In this document: positions 25,227 through 34,719 of the stretch, one piece after another
Numbering within the stretch: the first letter of the stretch is position 1
Layout of the letters: every line of letters starts with the position of its first letter
Notes under the pieces: model-generated
Told to the model about the DNA's origin: nothing
Seen by the model: only the letters and a program-made list of their open reading frames with translations
Database searches by the model: none
Position numbers and translations under genes: made by a program
From: Jatrophihabitans sp.
GTDB lineage: Bacteria; Actinomycetota; Actinomycetes; Mycobacteriales; Jatrophihabitantaceae
DNA: 61,566 nucleotides
Direction: 5' to 3'
Assembly: GCA_036399055.1 (NCBI GenBank)
Contig: DASWNX010000044.1
Span: 1-61,566, forward strand

Positions 25227-26705
25227 ATGTCGACTGAGACCGCATCGAGCAGCACCCGGCCGCGCACCGGCCTGGACCGCTATTTCTCCATCACCGAGCG
25301 GGGCTCGACGGTCTCCCGCGAGGTCCGCGGCGGCCTGGTGACCTTCGTGACGATGGTCTACATCGTGGTGCTGAACCCGCTGATCATCGGCACGGTCAAG
25401 GACGTCGACGGCAACTACCTCGGCGGCGGCCAGGCGCCGGCCCTGGCCGCGGTGGCCGCGGTGACCGCGCTGGTCGCCTGCGTGCTGACGATCGCGATGG
25501 GGTTGATCGGGCGCTACCCCTTCGCGCTGGCCACCGGCCTCGGGCTCAACGCCTTCGTCGCCTTCCAGGTGGCGACCCAGATGTCGTGGCCGGCCGCGAT
25601 GGGCATGGTGGTGATCGAGGGCCTGGTGATCACGGTGCTGGTGCTGACCGGCTTCCGGGTCGCGGTCTTCCGGGCCATCCCGCCTCAGCTCAAGAGCGCC
25701 ATCGCCGTCGGGATCGGGCTGTTCATCGCGCTGATCGGGCTGGTCGACGCCGGTTTCGTCCGGCGCGGGGCGGGCACCCCGGTCGAGATCGGCATCGGCG
25801 GGCACCTCAACGGCTGGCCGACGCTGGTCTTCGTGATCGGCGTGCTGGTGACCGCCGTGCTGATGGCCCGCAACGTCCGCGGCGCGATCCTGATCGGCAT
25901 CGTGGTCTGCACCGTGCTGGCCGTGATCGTCGAGGCGGTCGGCGACATCGGCTCGCAGACCGACGCCACCGGCAAGGTGGTCAACCCCAAGGGCTGGGCG
26001 CTGAACGTGCCGTCCTTCGAGGGCAAGGACTTCGGCCCGCCGGACCTGGGCCTGCTCGGGCAGTTCTCGCTCGGCGCCGGGTTCTCCGCGGTCGGGATCG
26101 TCGCAGCCGTCGTGATCGTGTTCGCCCTGGTGCTGAGCGACTTCTTCGACGTGATGGGCACCACCATCGGGCTGGCGCAGGAGGCCGAGCTGCTCGACGA
26201 GGACGGCCAGTTGCCCAACCTTCAGCCGGTGCTGCTGGTGGACGGCCTCGCCGCGGTCGCCGGTGGCGCCGCTGGGGCGTCCTCGGCCACCACCTACATC
26301 GAGTCGGCCGCCGGCATCGGCGACGGCGCCCGGACCGGCCTTGCCTCGGTGGTCACCGGACTGCTCTTCGGAATAACGGTGTTCCTCTCGCCGCTGGCGC
26401 AGTTCGTGCCGTCCGAGGCGGCCGCGCCGGCGCTGGTGGTGGTCGGCGTGCTGATGATGCGCCAGGTGCGCAACATCGACTTCCACAGCATCGAGCTGGC
26501 GGTGCCGGCCTTTCTCACCATCGTGCTGATGCCGTTCACCTACTCGATCGTCAACGGGGTGGGCGTCGGTTTCGTCAGCTACGTGGTGTTGCAGGCAGCC
26601 GTCGGCAAGGCCCGGGTGGTGCACCCGTTGATGTGGGGAGTGGCGGTCTTCTTCGCGATCTACTTCGCGCTCGAGCCGCTCAAGACGCTGTTCGGGATCA
26701 GCTGA
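25227..26705 (+). CDS. NCS2-family purine permease (AzgA-like)
   Basis: A 492-residue inner-membrane nucleobase transporter, most like hypoxanthine/guanine/adenine permeases of the AzgA/GhxP group. The N-terminus TGLDRYFSITERGSTVSREV, the helix with ATGLGLNAFVAFQ, and the DFFDVMGTTIGLAQEA block with conserved acidic residue are diagnostic, and 12-14 hydrophobic helices follow. The ATG at 25227 has ggag six bases upstream; the open frame to 24894 is antisense DUF2530. Divergent from DUF2530-pabBC. Confidence 0.94.
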   Translation: MSTETASSSTRPRTGLDRYFSITERGSTVSREVRGGLVTFVTMVYIVVLNPLIIGTVKDVDGNYLGGGQAPALAAVAAVTALVACVLTIAMGLIGRYPFALATGLGLNAFVAFQVATQMSWPAAMGMVVIEGLVITVLVLTGFRVAVFRAIPPQLKSAIAVGIGLFIALIGLVDAGFVRRGAGTPVEIGIGGHLNGWPTLVFVIGVLVTAVLMARNVRGAILIGIVVCTVLAVIVEAVGDIGSQTDATGKVVNPKGWALNVPSFEGKDFGPPDLGLLGQFSLGAGFSAVGIVAAVVIVFALVLSDFFDVMGTTIGLAQEAELLDEDGQLPNLQPVLLVDGLAAVAGGAAGASSATTYIESAAGIGDGARTGLASVVTGLLFGITVFLSPLAQFVPSEAAAPALVVVGVLMMRQVRNIDFHSIELAVPAFLTIVLMPFTYSIVNGVGVGFVSYVVLQAAVGKARVVHPLMWGVAVFFAIYFALEPLKTLFGIS

Positions 26706-26767
26706 GCGTCGACCAGCTAAGCGTCGATCTGCTGAGCGAGCAGGCGCGGTGGCCCCGGAGTTCTTCG

Positions 26768-26780
26768 TTAGCTAGGCTAA
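26768..26780. promoter_or_regulatory. Dyad before the MarR gene
   Basis: Perfect 5-3-5 inverted repeat ttagc-tag-gctaa ending five bases before the MarR ATG. It is a plausible autoregulatory operator in an unusually A/T-rich patch; short, so chance is possible. Confidence 0.4.
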
Positions 26781-26785
26781 AAAAG

Positions 26786-27220
26786 ATGAGTCACATGCCG
26801 CCGGATCACGCTGAACTGGCCTCCGCGCTGCGGCTCTCGCTGTTGCGCGCCGCCCGCCGGCTGCGTTCGCAGCGGGTCGACATGGCCGCGACGCTGTCGC
26901 AACTCTCGGCGCTGGACACCGTCGGCAAATGCGGTCCGCTGAGCGCCGGTGAGATCGCGATGGTGGAGCGCGTGCAACCGCCGTCGATGACCAAGATCCT
27001 GGCCGCGCTGGAGCAGTCCGGTTGGATCGAGCGGTCCAGCCACCCCGAGGACCGCCGGCAGTCGATCATCGCGATCACCCCGGCGGGCCTGGAACTACTG
27101 GCCGAGGAGACCCGCGCCCGGGACGAGTGGCTGGCCAAGCGCCTGGTCGAGTTCTCGGCCGAGGACCTGCGCAAGCTAGGTGAGGCGGTCGAAGTCCTGG
27201 ACAGGATCGGCTCGGAGTGA
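26786..27220 (+). CDS. MarR-family transcriptional regulator
   Basis: A 144-residue winged-helix repressor. It has LSAGEIAMVERVQPPSMTKI (recognition region), LAALEQSGWIERSSHPEDRR (the wing DxRR motif) and a C-terminal dimer helix. The ATG at 26786 begins MSHMPPDHAEL. It is the first gene of a three-gene operon: the downstream MFS GTG overlaps its stop (GTGA). Rv0880 in Mycobacterium occupies the same relative place. It probably controls the MFS efflux gene behind it. Confidence 0.93.
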   Translation: MSHMPPDHAELASALRLSLLRAARRLRSQRVDMAATLSQLSALDTVGKCGPLSAGEIAMVERVQPPSMTKILAALEQSGWIERSSHPEDRRQSIIAITPAGLELLAEETRARDEWLAKRLVEFSAEDLRKLGEAVEVLDRIGSE

Positions 27221-28605
27221 GCGCGGCGCGAATTCCAGGCGCCGACGCCGACGAGCCGGGCGCCGAGGTGGGCCTGGCGCCGGTGAGCCCGTCGCCGGCC
27301 GCTCCAACTCCGGCGGGTGTGGCCGAGCCCGCCCCGGTGAGCCGAGGCCGCTGGCCGAGCCCGCTCCGCTCGCTGGCGGTCCGCAACTACCGGCTGTACT
27401 TCTCCGGCCAGCTGATCTCGCTCACCGGCACCTGGGCGCAGCGGGTGGCGCAGGACTGGCTGGTGCTGGAATTGACCGATTCGGGCGCCGCGTTGGGGAT
27501 CGTCACCGCCCTGCAGTTCGCCCCCGCCCTGTTGCTCTCGCTCTACGGGGGAGCGCTGGCAGATCGGGGCGACAAGCGCAAGCTGATGCTGGCGACCCAA
27601 ACCGGCATGGGGCTCACCGCGCTGGCGCTGGGGCTGCTCGATGTCAGCGGCGTGGTCACACTCTGGCAGGTCTTCGCGCTGGCCGCGTTGCTCGGGGTGT
27701 TCTCAGCGCTCGACACCCCGATCCGGCAGTCTTTCGTGGTGGAGATGGTCGGCCCTGCCGACCTGCCGAACGCGGTGGCGCTGAACTCCATGAACTTCAA
27801 TCTGGCCAGGATCATCGGCCCGGCGGTCGCCGGGCTGGTGATCACCGCCTTCGGCACCGGCTGGGCGTTTTTGGGCAACGCGGTGTCCAGCGTCGCGGTG
27901 CTGGGCGGGTTGGTGTTGATGCGCGCGGCGGAGTTGATCCCCAGCGACCCGGTGCGGCGACAGCCTGGGCAGTACCGAGCGGCGATCCGCTACGTGCGCA
28001 CCCGATCAGACCTGGTCCTGCCGATGCTGCTGATGTTCATAGTCGGCACCTTCGGCATGAACTTCCAGATCAGCATCGCCCTGTTCGCCAAGCAGGTCTT
28101 TCATCGCGGCGCCGACTCATTCGGGCTGCTGTCGACGATGCTGGCAGTCGGGGCCACGCTCGGGGCGCTGGCCTCGACCACCCGCCGACACCGGCCGACC
28201 CGGCTGTTCCTGGTCGGCGCCGCGCTGGCCTTCAGCCTGACCGAGGTGCTGGCGGCGGTGATGCCGAGCTTCGAGCTGTTGGCCCTCGCGCTGGTCCCGG
28301 CCGGTTTTGCCATGATCACCCTTGCCCAATCGGCCAACGCCACGGTGCAGCTGGGGGTGGAGCCGACCATGCGCGGCCGGGTGATGGGCCTCTACATCCT
28401 GTGTTTCATGGGAGGAACCCCGATCGGCGCGCCGATCGTCGGCTGGGTCGCGGAGCTGTTCGGCCCGCGCTGGGGAATGCTCGGCGGCGGCCTGATCTGC
28501 CTGGTCGCCACGCTCGTGGTGGCCGGCTACCTGTCCCGGCACCGCCACGTCGGCTCGAGTCAGGTGATGGATCGGCTGCTGGCGCCGCATCCGTTCCTCG
28601 GGTGA
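27217..28605 (+). CDS. MFS transporter (EntS/MFS_3-like)
   Basis: A 462-residue major-facilitator exporter with a 50-residue Pro/Ala-rich cytoplasmic leader, then NYRLYFSGQLISLTGTWAQR, the MFS_3 hallmark, about 12 helices and the loop motif ADRGDKRKLM. The C-terminus RLLAPHPFLG is cytoplasmic. The GTG start overlaps the MarR stop, and its own stop overlaps the methyltransferase start. Coupling to a MarR repressor suggests export of a toxic compound or metabolite; the substrate is unknown. Confidence 0.92.
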   Translation: MSAARIPGADADEPGAEVGLAPVSPSPAAPTPAGVAEPAPVSRGRWPSPLRSLAVRNYRLYFSGQLISLTGTWAQRVAQDWLVLELTDSGAALGIVTALQFAPALLLSLYGGALADRGDKRKLMLATQTGMGLTALALGLLDVSGVVTLWQVFALAALLGVFSALDTPIRQSFVVEMVGPADLPNAVALNSMNFNLARIIGPAVAGLVITAFGTGWAFLGNAVSSVAVLGGLVLMRAAELIPSDPVRRQPGQYRAAIRYVRTRSDLVLPMLLMFIVGTFGMNFQISIALFAKQVFHRGADSFGLLSTMLAVGATLGALASTTRRHRPTRLFLVGAALAFSLTEVLAAVMPSFELLALALVPAGFAMITLAQSANATVQLGVEPTMRGRVMGLYILCFMGGTPIGAPIVGWVAELFGPRWGMLGGGLICLVATLVVAGYLSRHRHVGSSQVMDRLLAPHPFLG

Positions 28606-29405
28606 ACGGCTCCAGCGGGCGCCACGTGCTGATCACCGACGCCGCCGACCCCCGGGTGGCGGACTTTCGCGATCTGATGCAGGCCGACTCCTCGCCGCAA
28701 CGCCGCGGCGTGGTGATCGCCGAAGGCGTCAACGTGGTGCAGCGGCTGGCTCGCTCGGACTACCGGATCCGCGCCGTGGTCGGCGTGCCGGCCAAGCTGG
28801 AGGCGCTGGCGCCGGTGCTGGCCGGCCTCGACGTCGCCGTCTACGAGCTCGACAAGTGGACGCTGTCGGACGTGGTCGGCTTCCGGGTGACCCGGGGCGT
28901 GCTGGCCGCGGCCGACCGGCCCCCGCCCGTGGCCGCCGAGTCGCTGATCGCCGCCGGCAACCGGTTCGTGGTGCTGGAGTCGATCAACGACTACGAGAAC
29001 CTCGGGTCGGTCTTTCGCAACTGCGCCGCCTTCGGCGTGGACGCGGTGCTGCTGGACCCGCGCTGCGCCGACCCGCTGTACCGGCGCAGCGTCCGGGTCT
29101 CGATGGGACACGTCTTCGGGGTCGGCTTCGCGGTGCTCGACGAGCCGTGGCCGGCCTCGCTGCGGCTGTTGCGAGCCGCCGGGGTGCGGCTGCTGGCGAT
29201 GACGCCGCGCCCGGCGGCCGCCTCGCTGGCCAGGCTGGAGCGCCCGGACCGCTGGGCGCTGCTGTTGGGCGCCGAGGGCCCGGGGTTGTCGGAGGCCGCG
29301 CTGGCCGACGCCGACGAGTGGGTGCGGATTCCGATGGCCGACGGGGTCGACTCTCTCAACGTCGCGACGGCCGGCGCGGTCGCGCTGGCCCACCTGACCG
29401 GCTGA
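28602..29405 (+). CDS. TrmH/SpoU-family RNA 2'-O-methyltransferase
   Basis: A 267-residue SPOUT methyltransferase using S-adenosylmethionine to methylate ribose of rRNA or tRNA. The SpoU motifs are present: motif 1 INDYENLGSVFRNCAAFG, motif 2 WALLLGAEGPGLS and motif 3 RIPMADGVDSLNVATAGAVA, which form the trefoil knot. An N-terminal RNA-binding L30e-like part (VVIAEGVNVVQRLA) precedes it. The GTG at 28602 overlaps the MFS stop by four bases. The same neighbour order as Rv0880-Rv0881 supports orthology; the target nucleotide is not predictable. Confidence 0.94.
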   Translation: MNGSSGRHVLITDAADPRVADFRDLMQADSSPQRRGVVIAEGVNVVQRLARSDYRIRAVVGVPAKLEALAPVLAGLDVAVYELDKWTLSDVVGFRVTRGVLAAADRPPPVAAESLIAAGNRFVVLESINDYENLGSVFRNCAAFGVDAVLLDPRCADPLYRRSVRVSMGHVFGVGFAVLDEPWPASLRLLRAAGVRLLAMTPRPAAASLARLERPDRWALLLGAEGPGLSEAALADADEWVRIPMADGVDSLNVATAGAVALAHLTG

Positions 29406-29469
29406 GCCGCTGTCCTCGACTGCCGGATCGGCGCCGCCCCGCCCTGAAGGCCTCGGCTGAGGTGAGATC

Positions 29470-29506
29470 GCCGGGTGTTGACACCCGGCAAGCAGCCGAG
29501 TACGGG
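29470..29506 (+). promoter_or_regulatory. Candidate ggt promoter with 9-bp palindrome
   Basis: A perfect TTGACA (29478-29483) is followed after 17 bases by TACGGG, a plausible actinobacterial -35/-10 pair. The -35 sits within the inverted repeat gccgggtgt-tg-acacccggc (29470-29489), so a regulator could occlude it. Start of ggt is 36 bases beyond. Confidence 0.5.
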
Positions 29507-29541
29507 TAGTGGGGCCTATTGCTCTCTCTGGGGGTCCTGAA

Positions 29542-31374
29542 GTGAATTCTCGTCTGCTCACCGCATCCGTGGCGGTCTCCGCCTTGACCGCCACGGCACT
29601 GGTCTCCACCGGCTCTTCGGCGATCGCCAAATCGTCCAAGCCCAGCTACGCCAAGATGCCGGTGGCCACCGGCAGCGGCGGGGCGGTCGCCTCGGCCGAG
29701 TTCAACGCCAGCAGGGCCGGAATCGAGATCCTGAAGTCCGGCGGCAACGCCGTCGACGCCGCGGTCGCGGTGGCCAGCACGCTCGGGGTGACCCAGCCGT
29801 TCGTGGCCGGCCCTGGCGGCGGCGGATTTATGATGATCTACCTGGCCAAGACCAAGCAGGTCATCACCATCGACGGCCGCGAGACCTGCCCGGCGGCCTG
29901 CACCCCGAACCTGTTCATCGACCCGAGCACCGGCAAGCCGTACCCCTTCCAAGACGCCCGCATCTCGGGGCTGTCGGTCGGCGTGCCGGGCATGGTCGCC
30001 ACCTGGGCCAAGGCGGTCGAGGACTACGGCAACAAGAGCCTGCGCGCCAACCTCAAGCCCGCCATCGAGATCGCCAAGCGCGGCTTCCCGGTCACCGCGG
30101 ACTTCAACCAGCAGGAGCAGAAGGCGCTGACCGCTCTGCAGGCTTTCACCAGCAGCCGCAAGCTGTTCCTCACCCCCGAGGGCCAGCCGCTGCCGGTCGG
30201 CTCCAGGTTCCGCAACCCGGACCTGGCCCGCACCTACCAGCGGCTGGCCAGCCACGGCCCGGACTACTTCTACGAGGGCAAGCTGGCTGAGGAGATCGCC
30301 CGCACGGTGCAGCGTCCGCCGGTCCACCCCGGCACGCCCGTCACCGTCCGCCCGGGCATCATGACCGAGCGGGACATCGAGAACTACGTGGCCAAGCTGC
30401 GCACGCCGACCCACGTGACCTACCGGGGCCTGGACGTCTACGGCATGGCGCCGCCGTCCAGCGGCGGCCTGACCACCGGCGAGGCGCTGAACATCCTCAG
30501 CCGCTGGGACCTGTCGGCCGAGCCGCGCGCGCGGGCGCTGTTCCACTACCTGGAGGCGTCCCGGCTGGCCTTCGCCGACCGCAACGCCTACATCGGCGAC
30601 GCCGACTACGAGCCCGTTCCGCAGGCCGGCCTGCTGGACCCGGCGTTCGCCGCCACCCGCAGCTGCCTGGTGGGCGAGACCGCGCTGACCTCGCCGGTCG
30701 CGCCGGGCAAGCCGTTCCCGCCCTACACCGGCTGCTCGGCTCCGACCGCCGCGCAGCACCCGGTGCACGAGGGCACCCAGACCAACCACCTGGTGACCGC
30801 CGACAAGTGGGGCAACGTCGTCAGCTACACCAACACCATCGAGCAGCTGGCCGGCAGCGGCATCACCGTGCCGGGCCGCGGCTTCCTGCTGAACAACGAG
30901 ATGACCGACTTCGACTTCGCCCCGTCGGCGCCCGGTGTGTATGACCCGAACCTGCCCGCGCCGGGCAAGCGGCCGCGCTCGAGCATGAACCCGACCATCG
31001 TGCTCAAGGACGGCGCGCCGTACTTCACCGTCGGCTCGCCGGGCGGCGCGACCATCATCACCACGGTGCTGCAGATCCTGATCAACCGGATCGACTTCGG
31101 GATGAGCCTGCCGGCCGCGATCGCCGCGCCGCGGGCCAGCCAGCGCAACGGCGCGCTGACCGACGCCGAGCCGGCCTTCTTGAACACCCCGGAGGCGGCC
31201 GCGCTGACCGCGCAGTACGGCGAGCAGTTCCGGCAGCAGACCGGGCCGGTGCTGCCGCGCGACAACTACATCGGCAACGCCACCGGCATCGAGTTCCTGC
31301 CGGGCAACCGCTTCCAGGCCGCGGCCGAGCCGGTCCGGCTCGGTGGCGGGAGCGCGCTGGTGGTCAAGCCGTAG
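29542..31374 (+). CDS. ggt: Gamma-glutamyltransferase, secreted
   Basis: Cleaves and transfers the gamma-glutamyl group of glutathione or related thiols outside the membrane, after autocatalytic splitting into two subunits. The GTG at 29542 gives a signal peptide (VNSRLLTASVAVSALTATAL) and a 610-residue product. The predicted catalytic N-terminal threonine of the small subunit is T414 in GTQTNHLVTADKWGN, aligned to the TTHYSVVD motif of E. coli. The oxyanion/loop segments GPGGGGFMM and SSMNPTIV are present. A long upstream open start is less likely because it would bury the signal. Followed by a 12-bp-stem terminator. Confidence 0.94.
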   Translation: MNSRLLTASVAVSALTATALVSTGSSAIAKSSKPSYAKMPVATGSGGAVASAEFNASRAGIEILKSGGNAVDAAVAVASTLGVTQPFVAGPGGGGFMMIYLAKTKQVITIDGRETCPAACTPNLFIDPSTGKPYPFQDARISGLSVGVPGMVATWAKAVEDYGNKSLRANLKPAIEIAKRGFPVTADFNQQEQKALTALQAFTSSRKLFLTPEGQPLPVGSRFRNPDLARTYQRLASHGPDYFYEGKLAEEIARTVQRPPVHPGTPVTVRPGIMTERDIENYVAKLRTPTHVTYRGLDVYGMAPPSSGGLTTGEALNILSRWDLSAEPRARALFHYLEASRLAFADRNAYIGDADYEPVPQAGLLDPAFAATRSCLVGETALTSPVAPGKPFPPYTGCSAPTAAQHPVHEGTQTNHLVTADKWGNVVSYTNTIEQLAGSGITVPGRGFLLNNEMTDFDFAPSAPGVYDPNLPAPGKRPRSSMNPTIVLKDGAPYFTVGSPGGATIITTVLQILINRIDFGMSLPAAIAAPRASQRNGALTDAEPAFLNTPEAAALTAQYGEQFRQQTGPVLPRDNYIGNATGIEFLPGNRFQAAAEPVRLGGGSALVVKP

Positions 31375-31386
31375 GCGTGAGCTGGG

Positions 31387-31416
31387 CCGGCCGGTCGAGT
31401 CTTCGACCGGCCGGTT
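31387..31416 (+). terminator. Terminator after ggt
   Basis: Perfect 12-bp stem ccggccggtcga / tcgaccggccgg with a gtct loop, 13 bases after the ggt stop, then tt. It may also end the convergent toxin-antitoxin transcript. Confidence 0.75.
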
Positions 31417-31441
31417 CGCCGCGTCGGCCGACGCGCTCGGC

Positions 31442-31747
31442 TCAGCCGAGGTAGAGCTGGAAGGCGTCGCTGATCGCCCTGGCCAGAGCTGGCTCCTGGT
31501 CGTCGAAGAGCAGGCCGATGGTGGCTCCGACTGCCTCCCGGCGAACAGTGGTGATGTTGTCGCAGCTCACCACGCTGTCGTGGTCGAGGCCGTTGCGGGC
31601 ACCGACCGGCACCTCGCTGGTGAGGCCGCGAATCGTGCTGGTGATCGGCGCGACGCTCACCCAGGTGAGCAGGTGCAGTGCCGATGCTCGGGTCAGGATG
31701 AGCGCGGGTCGTGGCTTGTCCAGGGTCACCAGGGCGATGGCGCGCAT
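31442..31747 (-). CDS. MazF/PemK-type toxin
   Basis: A 101-residue endoribonuclease toxin of the PemK/MazF family. It has the beta-barrel landmarks LVTLDKPRPALILTR, VAPITSTIRGLTSEVPVG and DSVVSCDNITTVRR; the conserved Arg in KPRPAL and the Ser/Thr in PITST are active-site or substrate residues in the family. It starts directly after the antitoxin stop (TGA then ATG), on the same strand. It would cut mRNA when the antitoxin is degraded, for example by a Lon-type protease; lon lies next door on the opposite strand. Confidence 0.9.
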   Translation of the reverse strand: MRAIALVTLDKPRPALILTRASALHLLTWVSVAPITSTIRGLTSEVPVGARNGLDHDSVVSCDNITTVRREAVGATIGLLFDDQEPALARAISDAFQLYLG

Positions 31748-31987
31748 TCAGTCGAGCGTGGGGTGCGGCAGGTCCAGCAGCACCTCCAGATCCGGATAAA
31801 CCACATCGGCCTGGCGGGCCAGCCGGAGCAGGTTCTCCTCCTCGCCGCGGTACCGCTGAGCGCGTTCGAGGAAGGCGATGCCGCGTCGAACCGCGTCGGC
31901 GCGGCTGGCAGCGCGGCCTTCGGCCACTTCGCGGTCCAGCGCGGCGAGTTCTTGCTCGTGCAGCCGGATCGCGATCTGGGTGGTCAC
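31748..31987 (-). CDS. Ribbon-helix-helix antitoxin
   Basis: A 79-residue CopG/MazE-like antitoxin. The N-terminal ribbon-helix-helix runs MTTQIAIRLHEQELAALDRE then GRAASRADAVRRGIAFLE, giving dimeric DNA binding, and the flexible acidic C-terminus (YPDLEVLLDLPHPTLD) would bind the toxin. It precedes the toxin gene with no intergenic base, the usual order for antitoxin excess and autoregulation. Confidence 0.85.
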   Translation of the reverse strand: MTTQIAIRLHEQELAALDREVAEGRAASRADAVRRGIAFLERAQRYRGEEENLLRLARQADVVYPDLEVLLDLPHPTLD

Positions 31988-32109
31988 CGCACCAGCTTAC
32001 CCGCGATGCATACCACTTGGGATGCGCATCCGGCGCGCTGCGCCGCAGCGCCCATCCAGTGGTCAGCGGGTGATCTCTGTCAGCGAACGCCGCAGAGAAA
32101 CAAACCCCC

Positions 32110-32140
32110 TTGACCGGTAGTTGAGTGAGAGTGACTCAAC
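32110..32140 (+). promoter_or_regulatory. lon promoter with HAIR-like HspR operator
   Basis: GTTGAGT-N7-ACTCAAC (32120-32140) is a perfect dyad with the same spacing as the HAIR element CTTGAGT-N7-ACTCAAG bound by the heat-shock repressor HspR, differing only in the outer base pair. TTGACC (32110-32115) just before it can serve as -35, so the dyad covers the spacer and -10. lon starts at 32162. This predicts heat induction together with dnaK and clpB. Confidence 0.75.
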
Positions 32141-32161
32141 TTTCTAGTGGGGATGGAACAC

Positions 32162-34555
<2,394 letters not shown>

Positions 34556-34719
34556 TCCCAATCTTTATCGGCTCCGCTTTGCCACGTGCGTTGCAAGCCG
34601 TATTGATCGGTGCCTGCTCGGAGGATGTAGCTAAACCCGACGGAGGACGCCACTCCCGCCCGGAAGGCTATCGTGTACATCGCCGGGATGTATGGGTGGA
34701 AGTAAGGCGATGCGAAACA

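Noticed and set aside
25083-26624. 513-codon minus-strand frame opposite the purine permease
   Set aside because: H/D/Q-rich composition typical of antisense of a membrane-protein gene; no start context, no domain.
29356-30789. 477-codon minus-strand frame opposite ggt
   Set aside because: V/G/R/D-rich antisense shadow; ggt has its catalytic motif, signal peptide and terminator on the plus strand.
34579-34719. NACHT protein start at 34579
   Set aside because: The added residues are unlike the rest and have no ribosome site; the ATG at 34720 directly precedes a plausible membrane helix. The start remains uncertain.
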